64,000 bases of DNA from contig CANEAY010000007.1 in the NCBI GenBank assembly GCA_947425785.1, positions 40,860 to 104,859 on the forward strand, written 5' to 3'. Both the position numbers and the translations under genes were made by a program. The notes beneath the pieces were generated by a model. That model was not told where the DNA came from, did not search any database, and saw only the letters and a list, made by a program, of their open reading frames with translations. This DNA is from an uncultured Pseudoflavonifractor sp. GTDB taxonomy: Bacteria > Bacillota > Clostridia > Oscillospirales > Oscillospiraceae. How positions within the stretch are numbered: position 1 is the first letter of the stretch; every line of letters starts with the position of its first letter. Shown in pieces: positions 36,394-43,307 of the stretch.

Positions 36394-37467
36394 TCAATTC
36401 ACATGGTTCTTGGGGTCTGCCGCGTCGGCAAAGGCGTTGCCGATGATATAGAAGGAGATGGTGATGGTGGCCAGGATGACCACGGGGATGAAGAGCTGAT
36501 AGCGCAGGGCCGCCTCGCCCATGACCTTCCGCCCCGCCTCCACCAGGTTGCCCAAAGTGGGGGTCTCCAGGGGCACGCCCAGTCCGATATAGGTGATGAA
36601 CACCTCGTTGTTGATGGCCGCCGGGATGGCCAGGGCCATGCGCATGGTGATGATGCTCACCAGATAGGGCAGCAGGTTCTTGGTGATGATGCGTCCGGTA
36701 GAGGTGCCCAGGCACCGGGAGGCCAGGTTGTAGTCCCGGTCCCGGATGATGACCACCTGGTTGCGGATGAACCGGGCGGTGGCCAGCCAGGAGGTCAGGC
36801 ACATGGCGAAGATCATGGTGCCCATGCCCGGCCGGAGCACATAGGAGATAATGACCACGATGAGGGTCTGGGGCACATTGTCAAAGATGTTGTAGAGCTC
36901 GGTGAAGAGGAAGTCTAGCTTGCGCACATAGCCCCACAGGACTCCCACCAGAATGCCCAGCAGGGCGTCCACACAGGCCACGGAGAAGCCGATGAACAGG
37001 CTGTTGCGGGTGCCCGACCAAATTTGGCTCCACAAGTCCTGGCCGATGGAGTTGGTGCCGAACCAGAACTCCTCGCCGGGGGCCCGGTCGGTGGCCCGGG
37101 ACACCTTCATCACCGGGTTGCCCTTCTCGTCCAGCACCGGCTTGCGGGTGAAGAGGTTGATCTCCGCCTGCTCCACATAGTAGATGGTGTTGGGCTCCCG
37201 GTCGTAGGGGAGGAGGGGCTCCAGGAAGGTGAACAGCAGAGTGGCCAGAATGACGCACAGAAAGAACATGGCCACCCGGTTCTTGCGGAAGGCCCGCAGG
37301 GTGGAGCGCCAGTAGGAGTAGTCGGAGTAGCCCCCCCGCTCTCCGGCGCCGGGGTCGTAGGGGGCGAACTGGAACAGCTCCTCCTGGGTGAACTGCCGCT
37401 GGGCCTGCCGGTCCAGACTGTCGGCCAGGGCCTGGGTCTTGCTGTCCTTGATGCGGAAAATCGCCAT
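36394..37467 (-). CDS. oppC: Oligopeptide ABC transporter permease OppC
   Basis: A 357-aa permease with a long cytosolic N-terminus (about 65 residues), TM1 VAMFFLCVILATLLFTFLEPLL, a periplasm-facing domain (FWFGTNSIGQDLWSQIWSGTRNS) and the EAA loop LLPYLVSIITMRMALAIPAAINNEVFITYIGLGV. FGTN-GQD is the OppC/DppC hallmark. The start at ATG 37467 abuts the oppB stop (TAATG); the longer frame upstream is a shadow of oppB. Confidence 0.92.
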   Translation of the reverse strand: MAIFRIKDSKTQALADSLDRQAQRQFTQEELFQFAPYDPGAGERGGYSDYSYWRSTLRAFRKNRVAMFFLCVILATLLFTFLEPLLPYDREPNTIYYVEQAEINLFTRKPVLDEKGNPVMKVSRATDRAPGEEFWFGTNSIGQDLWSQIWSGTRNSLFIGFSVACVDALLGILVGVLWGYVRKLDFLFTELYNIFDNVPQTLIVVIISYVLRPGMGTMIFAMCLTSWLATARFIRNQVVIIRDRDYNLASRCLGTSTGRIITKNLLPYLVSIITMRMALAIPAAINNEVFITYIGLGVPLETPTLGNLVEAGRKVMGEAALRYQLFIPVVILATITISFYIIGNAFADAADPKNHVN

Positions 37468-38417
37468 TACCGGCCACCTTCTTTCTTGCCCAGCGTGATA
37501 CGGGGATCCAGCACAGCCATAAGGATATCGCCCACCAGCAGTCCCGCGATGGAGATGGCGGCGTAGAGGAGCACCAGGGCCTGCACCAGAGTGTTGTCCT
37601 GGATCTGGATGGCGTTGACCAGCAGGCCGCCCATGCCGGGGATGGAGTAAAGGCTCTCCACGTAGAGGGAGCCCATCAAAGTCAGAATGACCGAGGTGGG
37701 GATGAACTGCACCAGGGGCACAAAGGCGTTGCGGAACACGTGCCTGCGGGAAATTTCCGCCGTGGGCACGCCCTTGGCCCGGGCCAGCTTCACGTAGTCC
37801 TTGTTGGCCTCGTCCACCATGTACCGCCGCAGCCACATGGCGTAGTAGGCCACGTTGCCCAGAGCCAGGGAGCAGATGGGGAGGATCCAGGTCAGGGGCC
37901 GCTTAGCGTCGAAGAACATGGAGAAGCCGGGCAGCTGGGAGCAGTAAAACTGGATGAAGATGTAATAGATGGCGGAGGGGATGGCCTGGATGACCACCAC
38001 AAAGACGGTGCCCAGCTTATCCCCAATTTTCCACCGGGTGCGGGTGGAGCGGGCCATGAGGATGCCCAGGGGCAGGCCGATGAGCAGGGCCAGGGCCAGG
38101 GAGGTCAGGCCGATGGCCAGGGACAGGGGGATCTTCCCGGCGATGATCTCCAGCACGTCTACCCCCACCCGGTACTTGTGGGAGACGCCGAAGTCCCCCT
38201 GGACAGCCCCCTGCCAGAAATGGAGCAGCTGTTGGGGGAGGGGGTCGGTAAGGCCCAGCTGCTGAAGGCCCACCTGAATTTGGGTGGCGCTCATCTTCTC
38301 AAAGTTCTGGAAATAGCCCTCGATGGGCATGAGCCGCAGCAGGGCAAAGACGATGGTGATGATGATGAAGAGGGTGAGCAGCGAGCGCAGCAGCCGCTTA
38401 CCGATGTATTTCACCAT
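37467..38417 (-). CDS. oppB: Oligopeptide ABC transporter permease OppB
   Basis: A 316-aa permease with MVKYIGKRLLRSLLTLFIIITIVFALLRLMP, the OppB first helix, and the EAA motif region PTAEISRRHVFRNAFVPLVQFIPTSVILTLMGSLYVESLYSIPGMGGLLVNAI. Start ATG 38417 is preceded by GGAGGTCTCCCCT. A gap of about 170 bp with two hairpins separates it from oppA. Confidence 0.92.
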   Translation of the reverse strand: MVKYIGKRLLRSLLTLFIIITIVFALLRLMPIEGYFQNFEKMSATQIQVGLQQLGLTDPLPQQLLHFWQGAVQGDFGVSHKYRVGVDVLEIIAGKIPLSLAIGLTSLALALLIGLPLGILMARSTRTRWKIGDKLGTVFVVVIQAIPSAIYYIFIQFYCSQLPGFSMFFDAKRPLTWILPICSLALGNVAYYAMWLRRYMVDEANKDYVKLARAKGVPTAEISRRHVFRNAFVPLVQFIPTSVILTLMGSLYVESLYSIPGMGGLLVNAIQIQDNTLVQALVLLYAAISIAGLLVGDILMAVLDPRITLGKKEGGR

Positions 38418-38492
38418 AGGGGAGACCTCCTTCAAAAAAGGGAGTGGATGTAAAGCGGATAAATCTGCCTTCCCAAGGGGCCGGAAGACACA

Positions 38493-38560
38493 TTTATGCG
38501 CTTTACAGGGGCAAGCGCATAAAACAGGGGGAGGGAAGGCCGCCCAAAGGCGGCCTTCCC
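38493..38560 (-). other. Two hairpins in the oppA-oppB intergenic region
   Basis: Arms 38493-38503/38513-38523 (TTTATGCGCTT) and 38533-38544/38549-38560 (GGGAAGGCCGCC), both perfect. The second lies 26 nt after the oppA stop. Neither has a good T tract on the - strand, so stabilising oppA mRNA or partial termination is likelier than full termination. Confidence 0.65.
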
Positions 38561-38585
38561 CTTCCTTGTGAAGAGTCCTATCTTA

Positions 38586-40592
38586 TTACTGTCCAGCCGC
38601 TTCGAGCGCCGCGGCCCGGTCGGTCTGCCACTGGGCGTTCAGGGTCTCAAACTGCTCCATGTTCATGGGCGTGTCCAGCAGGTGCTGGTACTTGAACCGC
38701 TGAAGGGCCAGGCCGTAGGGGGCGTACTGCCCCTCGAAGGGATTGAGGCGGGTGGCCACGTAGCCGCTGGTGGAGATGGAGAAGGGGATGATGACGGCGT
38801 GGTCGATGAGGTGGGCCTCAGCCTCGGCGAAGGCGGTGTAACGGTCGGCCAGCTCATCCACGGCGGTGAGGGCCTTGGCGGTGTCCAGCAGGGCCATATA
38901 CTCGTCCACGATGGCCTGGGTCTCGGCGCTCTTGCTGGTCATCTCGGCAGAGGTGTGCATGAAGTTATAGGTGTTGTTGCCGGAGCCGCTGGGGGCAAAG
39001 GGATCGGTCCAGGTCTGGGGATCGGCGTAGTCGGCGCCCCAGTTGCACTTCATCAGGCCGAAGTCGCCGGCACGGCGGACGGAGGCCAGGAAGCCGGTGG
39101 AGGGGCCGGCCTCCACGATGATGTCGATATAGTCGGTGCCCAGAAGGCCCTCCAGCTGCTGCTCCACGATCTGGCACTCCTTGTCCCAGTTGGTGGTGGA
39201 GGGGTTATAGCGCATATAGACCTTTACGGGGAAGCTGGCGCCGGCGGCGGTCAGCTCCTCCTTGGCCTTGGCCTTGTGGTCCAGAGCCAGATCCTTGTTG
39301 AAGGAGTCCCGCTCGGTGATGGCCTTCAGAGCGGGGTACTGGGTGAAGTCCAGGCCCTCGGCGGAGGCGAAGGTGGCGGGGGTGACGGTGTTGTTCACCA
39401 GGCTCTCGGGGTTCTGGGGATCCTGGATGGCCAGGGCGTTGACCCGGTCGAGGGCGAACATGATGGACTTGCGGAAGTTCTCATTGTTCACTGCCAGCAC
39501 CCAGTTGTCAGGCTCCAGGGAGGCGTCGAACCGGGGCTCGAAGTTAAAGGTGTAGAAGTAGGAGTAGGCCACGCTGGGACGGCTGGGGGAGACCATCTCG
39601 TACTTGGCGTCGTCCTGGAGCCAGGAGGTCAGCAGGGCGGCGTCCAGCTCGGTGTAGTCCACCTCGCCCCGGACGAACTGCTCGGGGCCCAGGGTGGAGG
39701 CGGTGGAGTTATAGCGCCACTCCATCCGGTCGATGAACACGTTGTCCTTGTCCCAGTAGGTGGGGTTCTTCACCAGGGTGCGGTGATCCTGGGGGGCGAA
39801 CTCCGCCATGAGGAAGGCGCCGTTGTAGAGGATGGTGTCGGGGCCGGTGGCGGCGCCGAACTTGTCGCCCATCTCGGTGAGGAAGGGCTCATAGACAGGC
39901 ATATAGCTGTCGTAGCTGAGCACGGAGGGGAAGTAGGAGCAGGGCTGCTCCATGGTGTAGACCAGGGTGTAGTCGTCCACGGCCTTCACGCCCACGTCCT
40001 CGAACTTCACCTCGTCCACCGGCTCGATGGGGTTGCCCTCACCGTCCACGGTCTTGGTGCCGTTCTCGCTCTCCAGCAGGTAGGCGGTGTAGTCGTAGTA
40101 GGCCTGGGCATTCTTCACGATGCCGTCATACATATACTGGTTGCTGGCCTCGTTCTCGGCGGTGTTCACCCACTTGGCGGCGGTGACCCAGTCGTTGGCG
40201 GTGACCTCGGCCACCTCCTTGCCGGTGTAGTCCACCCACTTCACGCCCTTGCGGATGTGGAAGGTCCACTCGGTGTTGTCATCGTTGGGCTCCCAGCTCT
40301 CGGCCAGGGAGGGGATCATCACGCCGTAGCTGTCGTACTCCACCAGGCAGTCCACGCAGTTGGCGGACATCTGGAAGTCGTTCTGGGTGCCGGTGTACAG
40401 GTAGTTGAAGGTCTGTACCTCACTGGAGTAGAGGTAACGGTACACCGCCTCGCCGGAGGCAGCGCCCTGGGAGACCGCGGGCTCCGCGGCCTTGCTCTCG
40501 GCGGGAGCGGGCTCCTTGGGGCCGCAGGCGGCCAGGGAAAGGGCCATGGCGGCGGTCAGAGCAAGAGCCAATATACGTTTGCTTTTCTTCAT
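38586..40592 (-). CDS. oppA: Oligopeptide-binding lipoprotein OppA
   Basis: A 668-aa SBP family 5 protein with a lipoprotein signal (ALALTAAMALSLAAC, Cys about residue 23). Family features: YRYLYSSEVQTFNYLYTGTQNDF, SLAESWEPNDDNTEWTFHIRKGVKWVDYTGKEV, and DRVNALAIQDPQNPESL with a C-terminal FGLMKCNWGADYADPQTWTDPF. Somewhat longer than DppA (about 535 aa). The start at 40592 is favoured since GGAAGGA lies at the right distance; the two upstream in-frame ATGs overlap it. The operon context suggests murein-derived or lysine-containing peptides as ligand. Confidence 0.92.
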   Translation of the reverse strand: MKKSKRILALALTAAMALSLAACGPKEPAPAESKAAEPAVSQGAASGEAVYRYLYSSEVQTFNYLYTGTQNDFQMSANCVDCLVEYDSYGVMIPSLAESWEPNDDNTEWTFHIRKGVKWVDYTGKEVAEVTANDWVTAAKWVNTAENEASNQYMYDGIVKNAQAYYDYTAYLLESENGTKTVDGEGNPIEPVDEVKFEDVGVKAVDDYTLVYTMEQPCSYFPSVLSYDSYMPVYEPFLTEMGDKFGAATGPDTILYNGAFLMAEFAPQDHRTLVKNPTYWDKDNVFIDRMEWRYNSTASTLGPEQFVRGEVDYTELDAALLTSWLQDDAKYEMVSPSRPSVAYSYFYTFNFEPRFDASLEPDNWVLAVNNENFRKSIMFALDRVNALAIQDPQNPESLVNNTVTPATFASAEGLDFTQYPALKAITERDSFNKDLALDHKAKAKEELTAAGASFPVKVYMRYNPSTTNWDKECQIVEQQLEGLLGTDYIDIIVEAGPSTGFLASVRRAGDFGLMKCNWGADYADPQTWTDPFAPSGSGNNTYNFMHTSAEMTSKSAETQAIVDEYMALLDTAKALTAVDELADRYTAFAEAEAHLIDHAVIIPFSISTSGYVATRLNPFEGQYAPYGLALQRFKYQHLLDTPMNMEQFETLNAQWQTDRAAALEAAGQ

Positions 40593-40661
40593 TGTCATTC
40601 CTTCCTTTCTTGGATCCATATTGTAAAGAGGTAGTGCCTCATTGCACTTAAAGCAAAGGCT

Positions 40662-41750
40662 TTAATGCCAGTTATCGCAGGGGATGTCCCGAAGGCCCAC
40701 CCCGGGGTCGGAAGTCATGGAGATGACCGCCTCCTCAAACCGGGGCCCGCCGGGCATGGGGGGCGTGGCGCACAGGGAGGGGCCGTCCAGGTCGGCCATG
40801 GTGATGACCTCCTGGCCGGCGCACAGGTGGGCGGCGGCGGCCACCGACACCTGGCTCTCCAGCATACAGCCGATCATGCATTTGACCCCGTTCTGCTTTG
40901 CCATCTCGCAGATCTTCAAAGCGTTCCAGATGCCGCCCGTCTTCATCAGCTTGATGTTGATATAGTCGGCGGCGTGGGTGGCGATGATGTTGGCGGCGTC
41001 CCTGGGGGAGAAGACCGCCTCGTCGGCCAGAATGGGGGTGTCCACCTGGCTGGTGACCAGCTTCAGCCCATCCACGTCCAGGGCGGGTACCGGCTGTTCC
41101 ACCAGCTCGATGTCCAGGCCCTTGTCCTCCATGGCCTTGATAATGGTCACCGACTGCTGGGCCGTCCAGCCCTGGTTGGCGTCCACCCGGAGCTTTACCC
41201 CCGGGCCAACGGCCTGCCGGATGGCGGCCATGCGGTCAACGTCGGCGGTGCCCTCCTTGCCCACCTTGACCTTCAGGGTGTGGAAGCCCCGCTCCACCGC
41301 CTCCAGGCTGTCCCGCACCATCTCCTCGGTGGGGTTCACCGAGATGGTGATGTCGGTCTCAAAGCTGGTCTTGGCATTTCCCAAAAGCTGGTAGAGGGGC
41401 TTGCCCTGGCTCTTGGCCCACAGGTCGTAGAGGGCCATGTCCACCGCCGCCTTGGGGGTGGTGTTGTGTACCATGCAGCCGTTCAGCTTCTCCATGACGG
41501 CAGGCAAGTCATCCAGATCCATGCCCACAATGGCGGGCTTGATGAAGTCCTGGATGGCGCAGAGGATGGAACCCTTGGTGTCTCCGGTGATGACGGCGGT
41601 GGGGGGCGCCTCGCCATAGCCCGTGGAGCCGTCCTCGCCCACGACCCGCACCACGATGTCCTCCAGCCGCTCCACCGTGCGCAGGGCGGTCTTGAAGGGG
41701 TGTGCCAGGGGGAGGGAGAGCTCGCCCACCTGGATGTCAACGATACGCAC
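40662..41750 (-). CDS. ykfB: L-Ala-D/L-Glu (dipeptide) epimerase, enolase superfamily
   Basis: A 362-aa MLE-subgroup enolase-superfamily enzyme. Signatures of dipeptide epimerases: LPLAHPFKTALRTVERLEDIVVRV, FHTLKVKVGKEG (KxK acid/base pair), LRVDANQGW, IELVEQPVPALD, ILADEAVFSP and the second Lys in YINIKLMKTGGI. It inverts the D-Glu produced when murein peptides are cut by the NlpC enzyme. The start is GTG 41750 behind CAAGGAGG. It is the first gene after the lysine riboswitch. Confidence 0.9.
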   Translation of the reverse strand: MRIVDIQVGELSLPLAHPFKTALRTVERLEDIVVRVVGEDGSTGYGEAPPTAVITGDTKGSILCAIQDFIKPAIVGMDLDDLPAVMEKLNGCMVHNTTPKAAVDMALYDLWAKSQGKPLYQLLGNAKTSFETDITISVNPTEEMVRDSLEAVERGFHTLKVKVGKEGTADVDRMAAIRQAVGPGVKLRVDANQGWTAQQSVTIIKAMEDKGLDIELVEQPVPALDVDGLKLVTSQVDTPILADEAVFSPRDAANIIATHAADYINIKLMKTGGIWNALKICEMAKQNGVKCMIGCMLESQVSVAAAAHLCAGQEVITMADLDGPSLCATPPMPGGPRFEEAVISMTSDPGVGLRDIPCDNWH

Positions 41751-41781
41751 AGCCGATCCCTCCTTGAAAAATGATAAAAAA

Positions 41782-41811
41782 ATGGACACTTTTCCCCTGA
41801 AAAGCATCCAT
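41782..41811 (-). terminator. Intrinsic terminator, expression platform of the lysine riboswitch
   Basis: On the - strand: ATGGATGCTTTTC, loop AGGG, GAAAAGTGTCCAT (13 bp, two G-U pairs), then TTTTTTT. It sits between aptamer and the GTG at 41750, so lysine binding would favour termination. Confidence 0.88.
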
Positions 41812-41844
41812 GGAATGAAAAAGCAATATTTTGCTTTACCAGAC

Positions 41845-42011
41845 CCCAATAGCGCTCCACAGATACTGTGACAGTCCGGCGGGTATTCCCCGACGGCCCG
41901 AAAAGACAGCGGCAGGCACCGTTGCCTTCCCTCGGCAGGCCTCCCTTTCTCCTGCCGCGGCTGCCTGGCCCTGCGGGGGGATACTCATGAGAACTGCACC
42001 TCTATCAGGCT
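41845..42011 (-). ncRNA. Lysine riboswitch (L box) upstream of ykfB-opp-ldcA operon
   Basis: Read on the - strand, the leader shows the L-box landmarks in order: CTGATAGAGGTGC near 42008-41996, GAGTATCC, AAAGGGAGG then GCCGAGGGAAGGC, and ACTGTCACAGTATCTGTGG followed by AGCGCTATT at about 41849-41857. The 5' GATAG and 3' CTAT ends can close the P1 helix. Length (about 167 nt) fits. It is preceded by a consensus promoter and followed by a terminator, so it is a transcriptional OFF switch. Confidence 0.88.
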
Positions 42012-42026
42012 GTTTAATTAAGTAGT

Positions 42027-42055
42027 ATGCTATCACAGCTCATGCAGGATGTCAA
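42027..42055 (-). promoter_or_regulatory. Sigma-A promoter of the lysine-riboswitch/ykfB-opp operon
   Basis: On the - strand: TTGACA (42055-42050), 17-bp spacer, TAGCAT (42032-42027). Predicted transcription start near 42020, just ahead of the aptamer. Confidence 0.8.
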
Positions 42056-42063
42056 GAAAAACC

Positions 42064-42092
42064 TTGCAATGGGCCGGGAAGGGTGATATAGT
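42064..42092 (+). promoter_or_regulatory. Sigma-A promoter of the WYL regulator gene
   Basis: TTGCAA (42064-42069), 17-bp spacer, TATAGT (42087-42092), back to back with the riboswitch promoter. Confidence 0.75.
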
Positions 42093-42110
42093 CCCATTTA
42101 TAGGACACCC

Positions 42111-42139
42111 CCGTTGTTACACTGGAGGCGTAACAACGG
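42111..42139. promoter_or_regulatory. Inverted repeat in the WYL gene leader
   Basis: CCGTTGTTAC and its exact complement separated by 9 bp, starting about 12 nt after the expected transcript start and ending at the ribosome binding site. It could be an autoregulatory operator or an RNA hairpin. Confidence 0.6.
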
Positions 42140-42154
42140 AAAGGAGGTTTTTTC

Positions 42155-43150
42155 ATGGCGAAAACAAGCGGTCAGAGGGCAAAGCTCCTGCGGATCTACC
42201 AGCTCCTGCTGGAGCGCACCGACGAGGAGCATCCCATCTCCACCCAGGATCTCATCGACCAGCTGGGCCGGGAGGGGATCGGCGCGGAGCGCAAGAGCAT
42301 CTACACCGATATGGTGCTCCTCCAGGACTTGGGCGTGGACGTGCAGCAGAGCAAGGGCAAGGGCTGGTTCATTGGGGCGCGGGACTTCGAGCTGGCGGAG
42401 CTGAAGCTGCTGGTGGACGCGGTGCAGTCCTCCCGGTTCATCTCCCATAAAAAGAGCGAGGCCCTCATCCGCAAGCTGGGGGGGCTCACCAGCTGGGCCC
42501 AGGCCAGGCAGCTGCGCCGCCAGGTCTACGTGGACCGGCGGGTGAAGACGGATAACGAAGGGGTCTATTACGCCATCGACAAGCTCCACGCCGCCATTGC
42601 CGCCTGCCGGGCGGTGACCTTCCAGTACTTCGACTACAATGTCCACAAGGAGAAGGTCTTCCGCCGGGAGGGCAAGCGCTATACCGTCTCCCCCTACGGC
42701 CTCATCTGGGCGGACGAGAACTACTACCTGGTGGGCCGGGAGGAGGGGAAGGAGGGGCTGCGCCACTACCGGGTGGACAAGATGACCGCCCTGACGGTGA
42801 CAAGCCTTCCCCGGCAAAAGAGCGGCCTGCCGGGCAAGTTCGACCTGGCGGAGTACGGCCGGCGGCACTTCCATATGTTCTCCGGCCGCCAGGCCCAGGT
42901 GCGCCTGCGGTGCCCCAATGATAATGATATGGTGAACGTCATGCTGGACCGCTTCGGCCAGGAGGTCATGCTCATCCCCGACGGGGAGGAGCACTTCGCC
43001 CTGACGGTGGAGGCGGTGGTCTCTCCCCAGTTCTACGGCTGGCTCTTCGGCCTGGATGCCAGGGTGGAGCTCACCGCCCCGGACTGGGCGGTGAAGGAGT
43101 ACCGGGAGATGCTGCGCAAGGCGCTGCAAACAGAGGAAAAACAGGGATAA
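42155..43150 (+). CDS. WYL-domain transcriptional regulator (YafY-like)
   Basis: A 331-aa regulator with an N-terminal winged HTH (RAKLLRIYQLLLERTDEEHPISTQDLIDQLGREGIGAERKSIYTDM, read in parts) and a C-terminal WYL domain (RYTVSPYGLIWADENYYLVG with the core YLVG, then FHMFSGRQAQVRLRC). WYL domains bind nucleic acids or nucleotides and often sense damage or phage. It is divergent from the peptide operon, but with its own promoter and operator-like repeat it may regulate only itself or distant genes. Strong AAAGGAGG site. Confidence 0.9.
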   Translation: MAKTSGQRAKLLRIYQLLLERTDEEHPISTQDLIDQLGREGIGAERKSIYTDMVLLQDLGVDVQQSKGKGWFIGARDFELAELKLLVDAVQSSRFISHKKSEALIRKLGGLTSWAQARQLRRQVYVDRRVKTDNEGVYYAIDKLHAAIAACRAVTFQYFDYNVHKEKVFRREGKRYTVSPYGLIWADENYYLVGREEGKEGLRHYRVDKMTALTVTSLPRQKSGLPGKFDLAEYGRRHFHMFSGRQAQVRLRCPNDNDMVNVMLDRFGQEVMLIPDGEEHFALTVEAVVSPQFYGWLFGLDARVELTAPDWAVKEYREMLRKALQTEEKQG

Positions 43151-43154
43151 AAAA

Positions 43155-43180
43155 GGGCGGCCCCCCTCGGGGGGCCGCCC
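43155..43180 (+). terminator. Intrinsic terminator after the WYL gene
   Basis: A GC-only stem of up to 12 bp (GGGCGGCCCCCC and complement) followed by CTTTTTG. Confidence 0.88.
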
Positions 43181-43227
43181 CTTTTTGCGCGGCAAAGGAA
43201 CTTTGTAACCGAATTGTCATTTTTTCC

Positions 43228-43255
43228 TTGAAAACGGCGGCGGTTTTGATATAAT
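43228..43255 (+). promoter_or_regulatory. Sigma-A promoter of the SLH surface-protein gene
   Basis: TTGAAA (43228-43233), 16-bp spacer, TATAAT (43250-43255), about 50 bp before the ATG at 43308. Confidence 0.75.
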
Positions 43256-43307
43256 GTAAATACCATAATAGGGTACTATGATCCTTTTCGATGAAAGGAA
43301 GAGAGAT

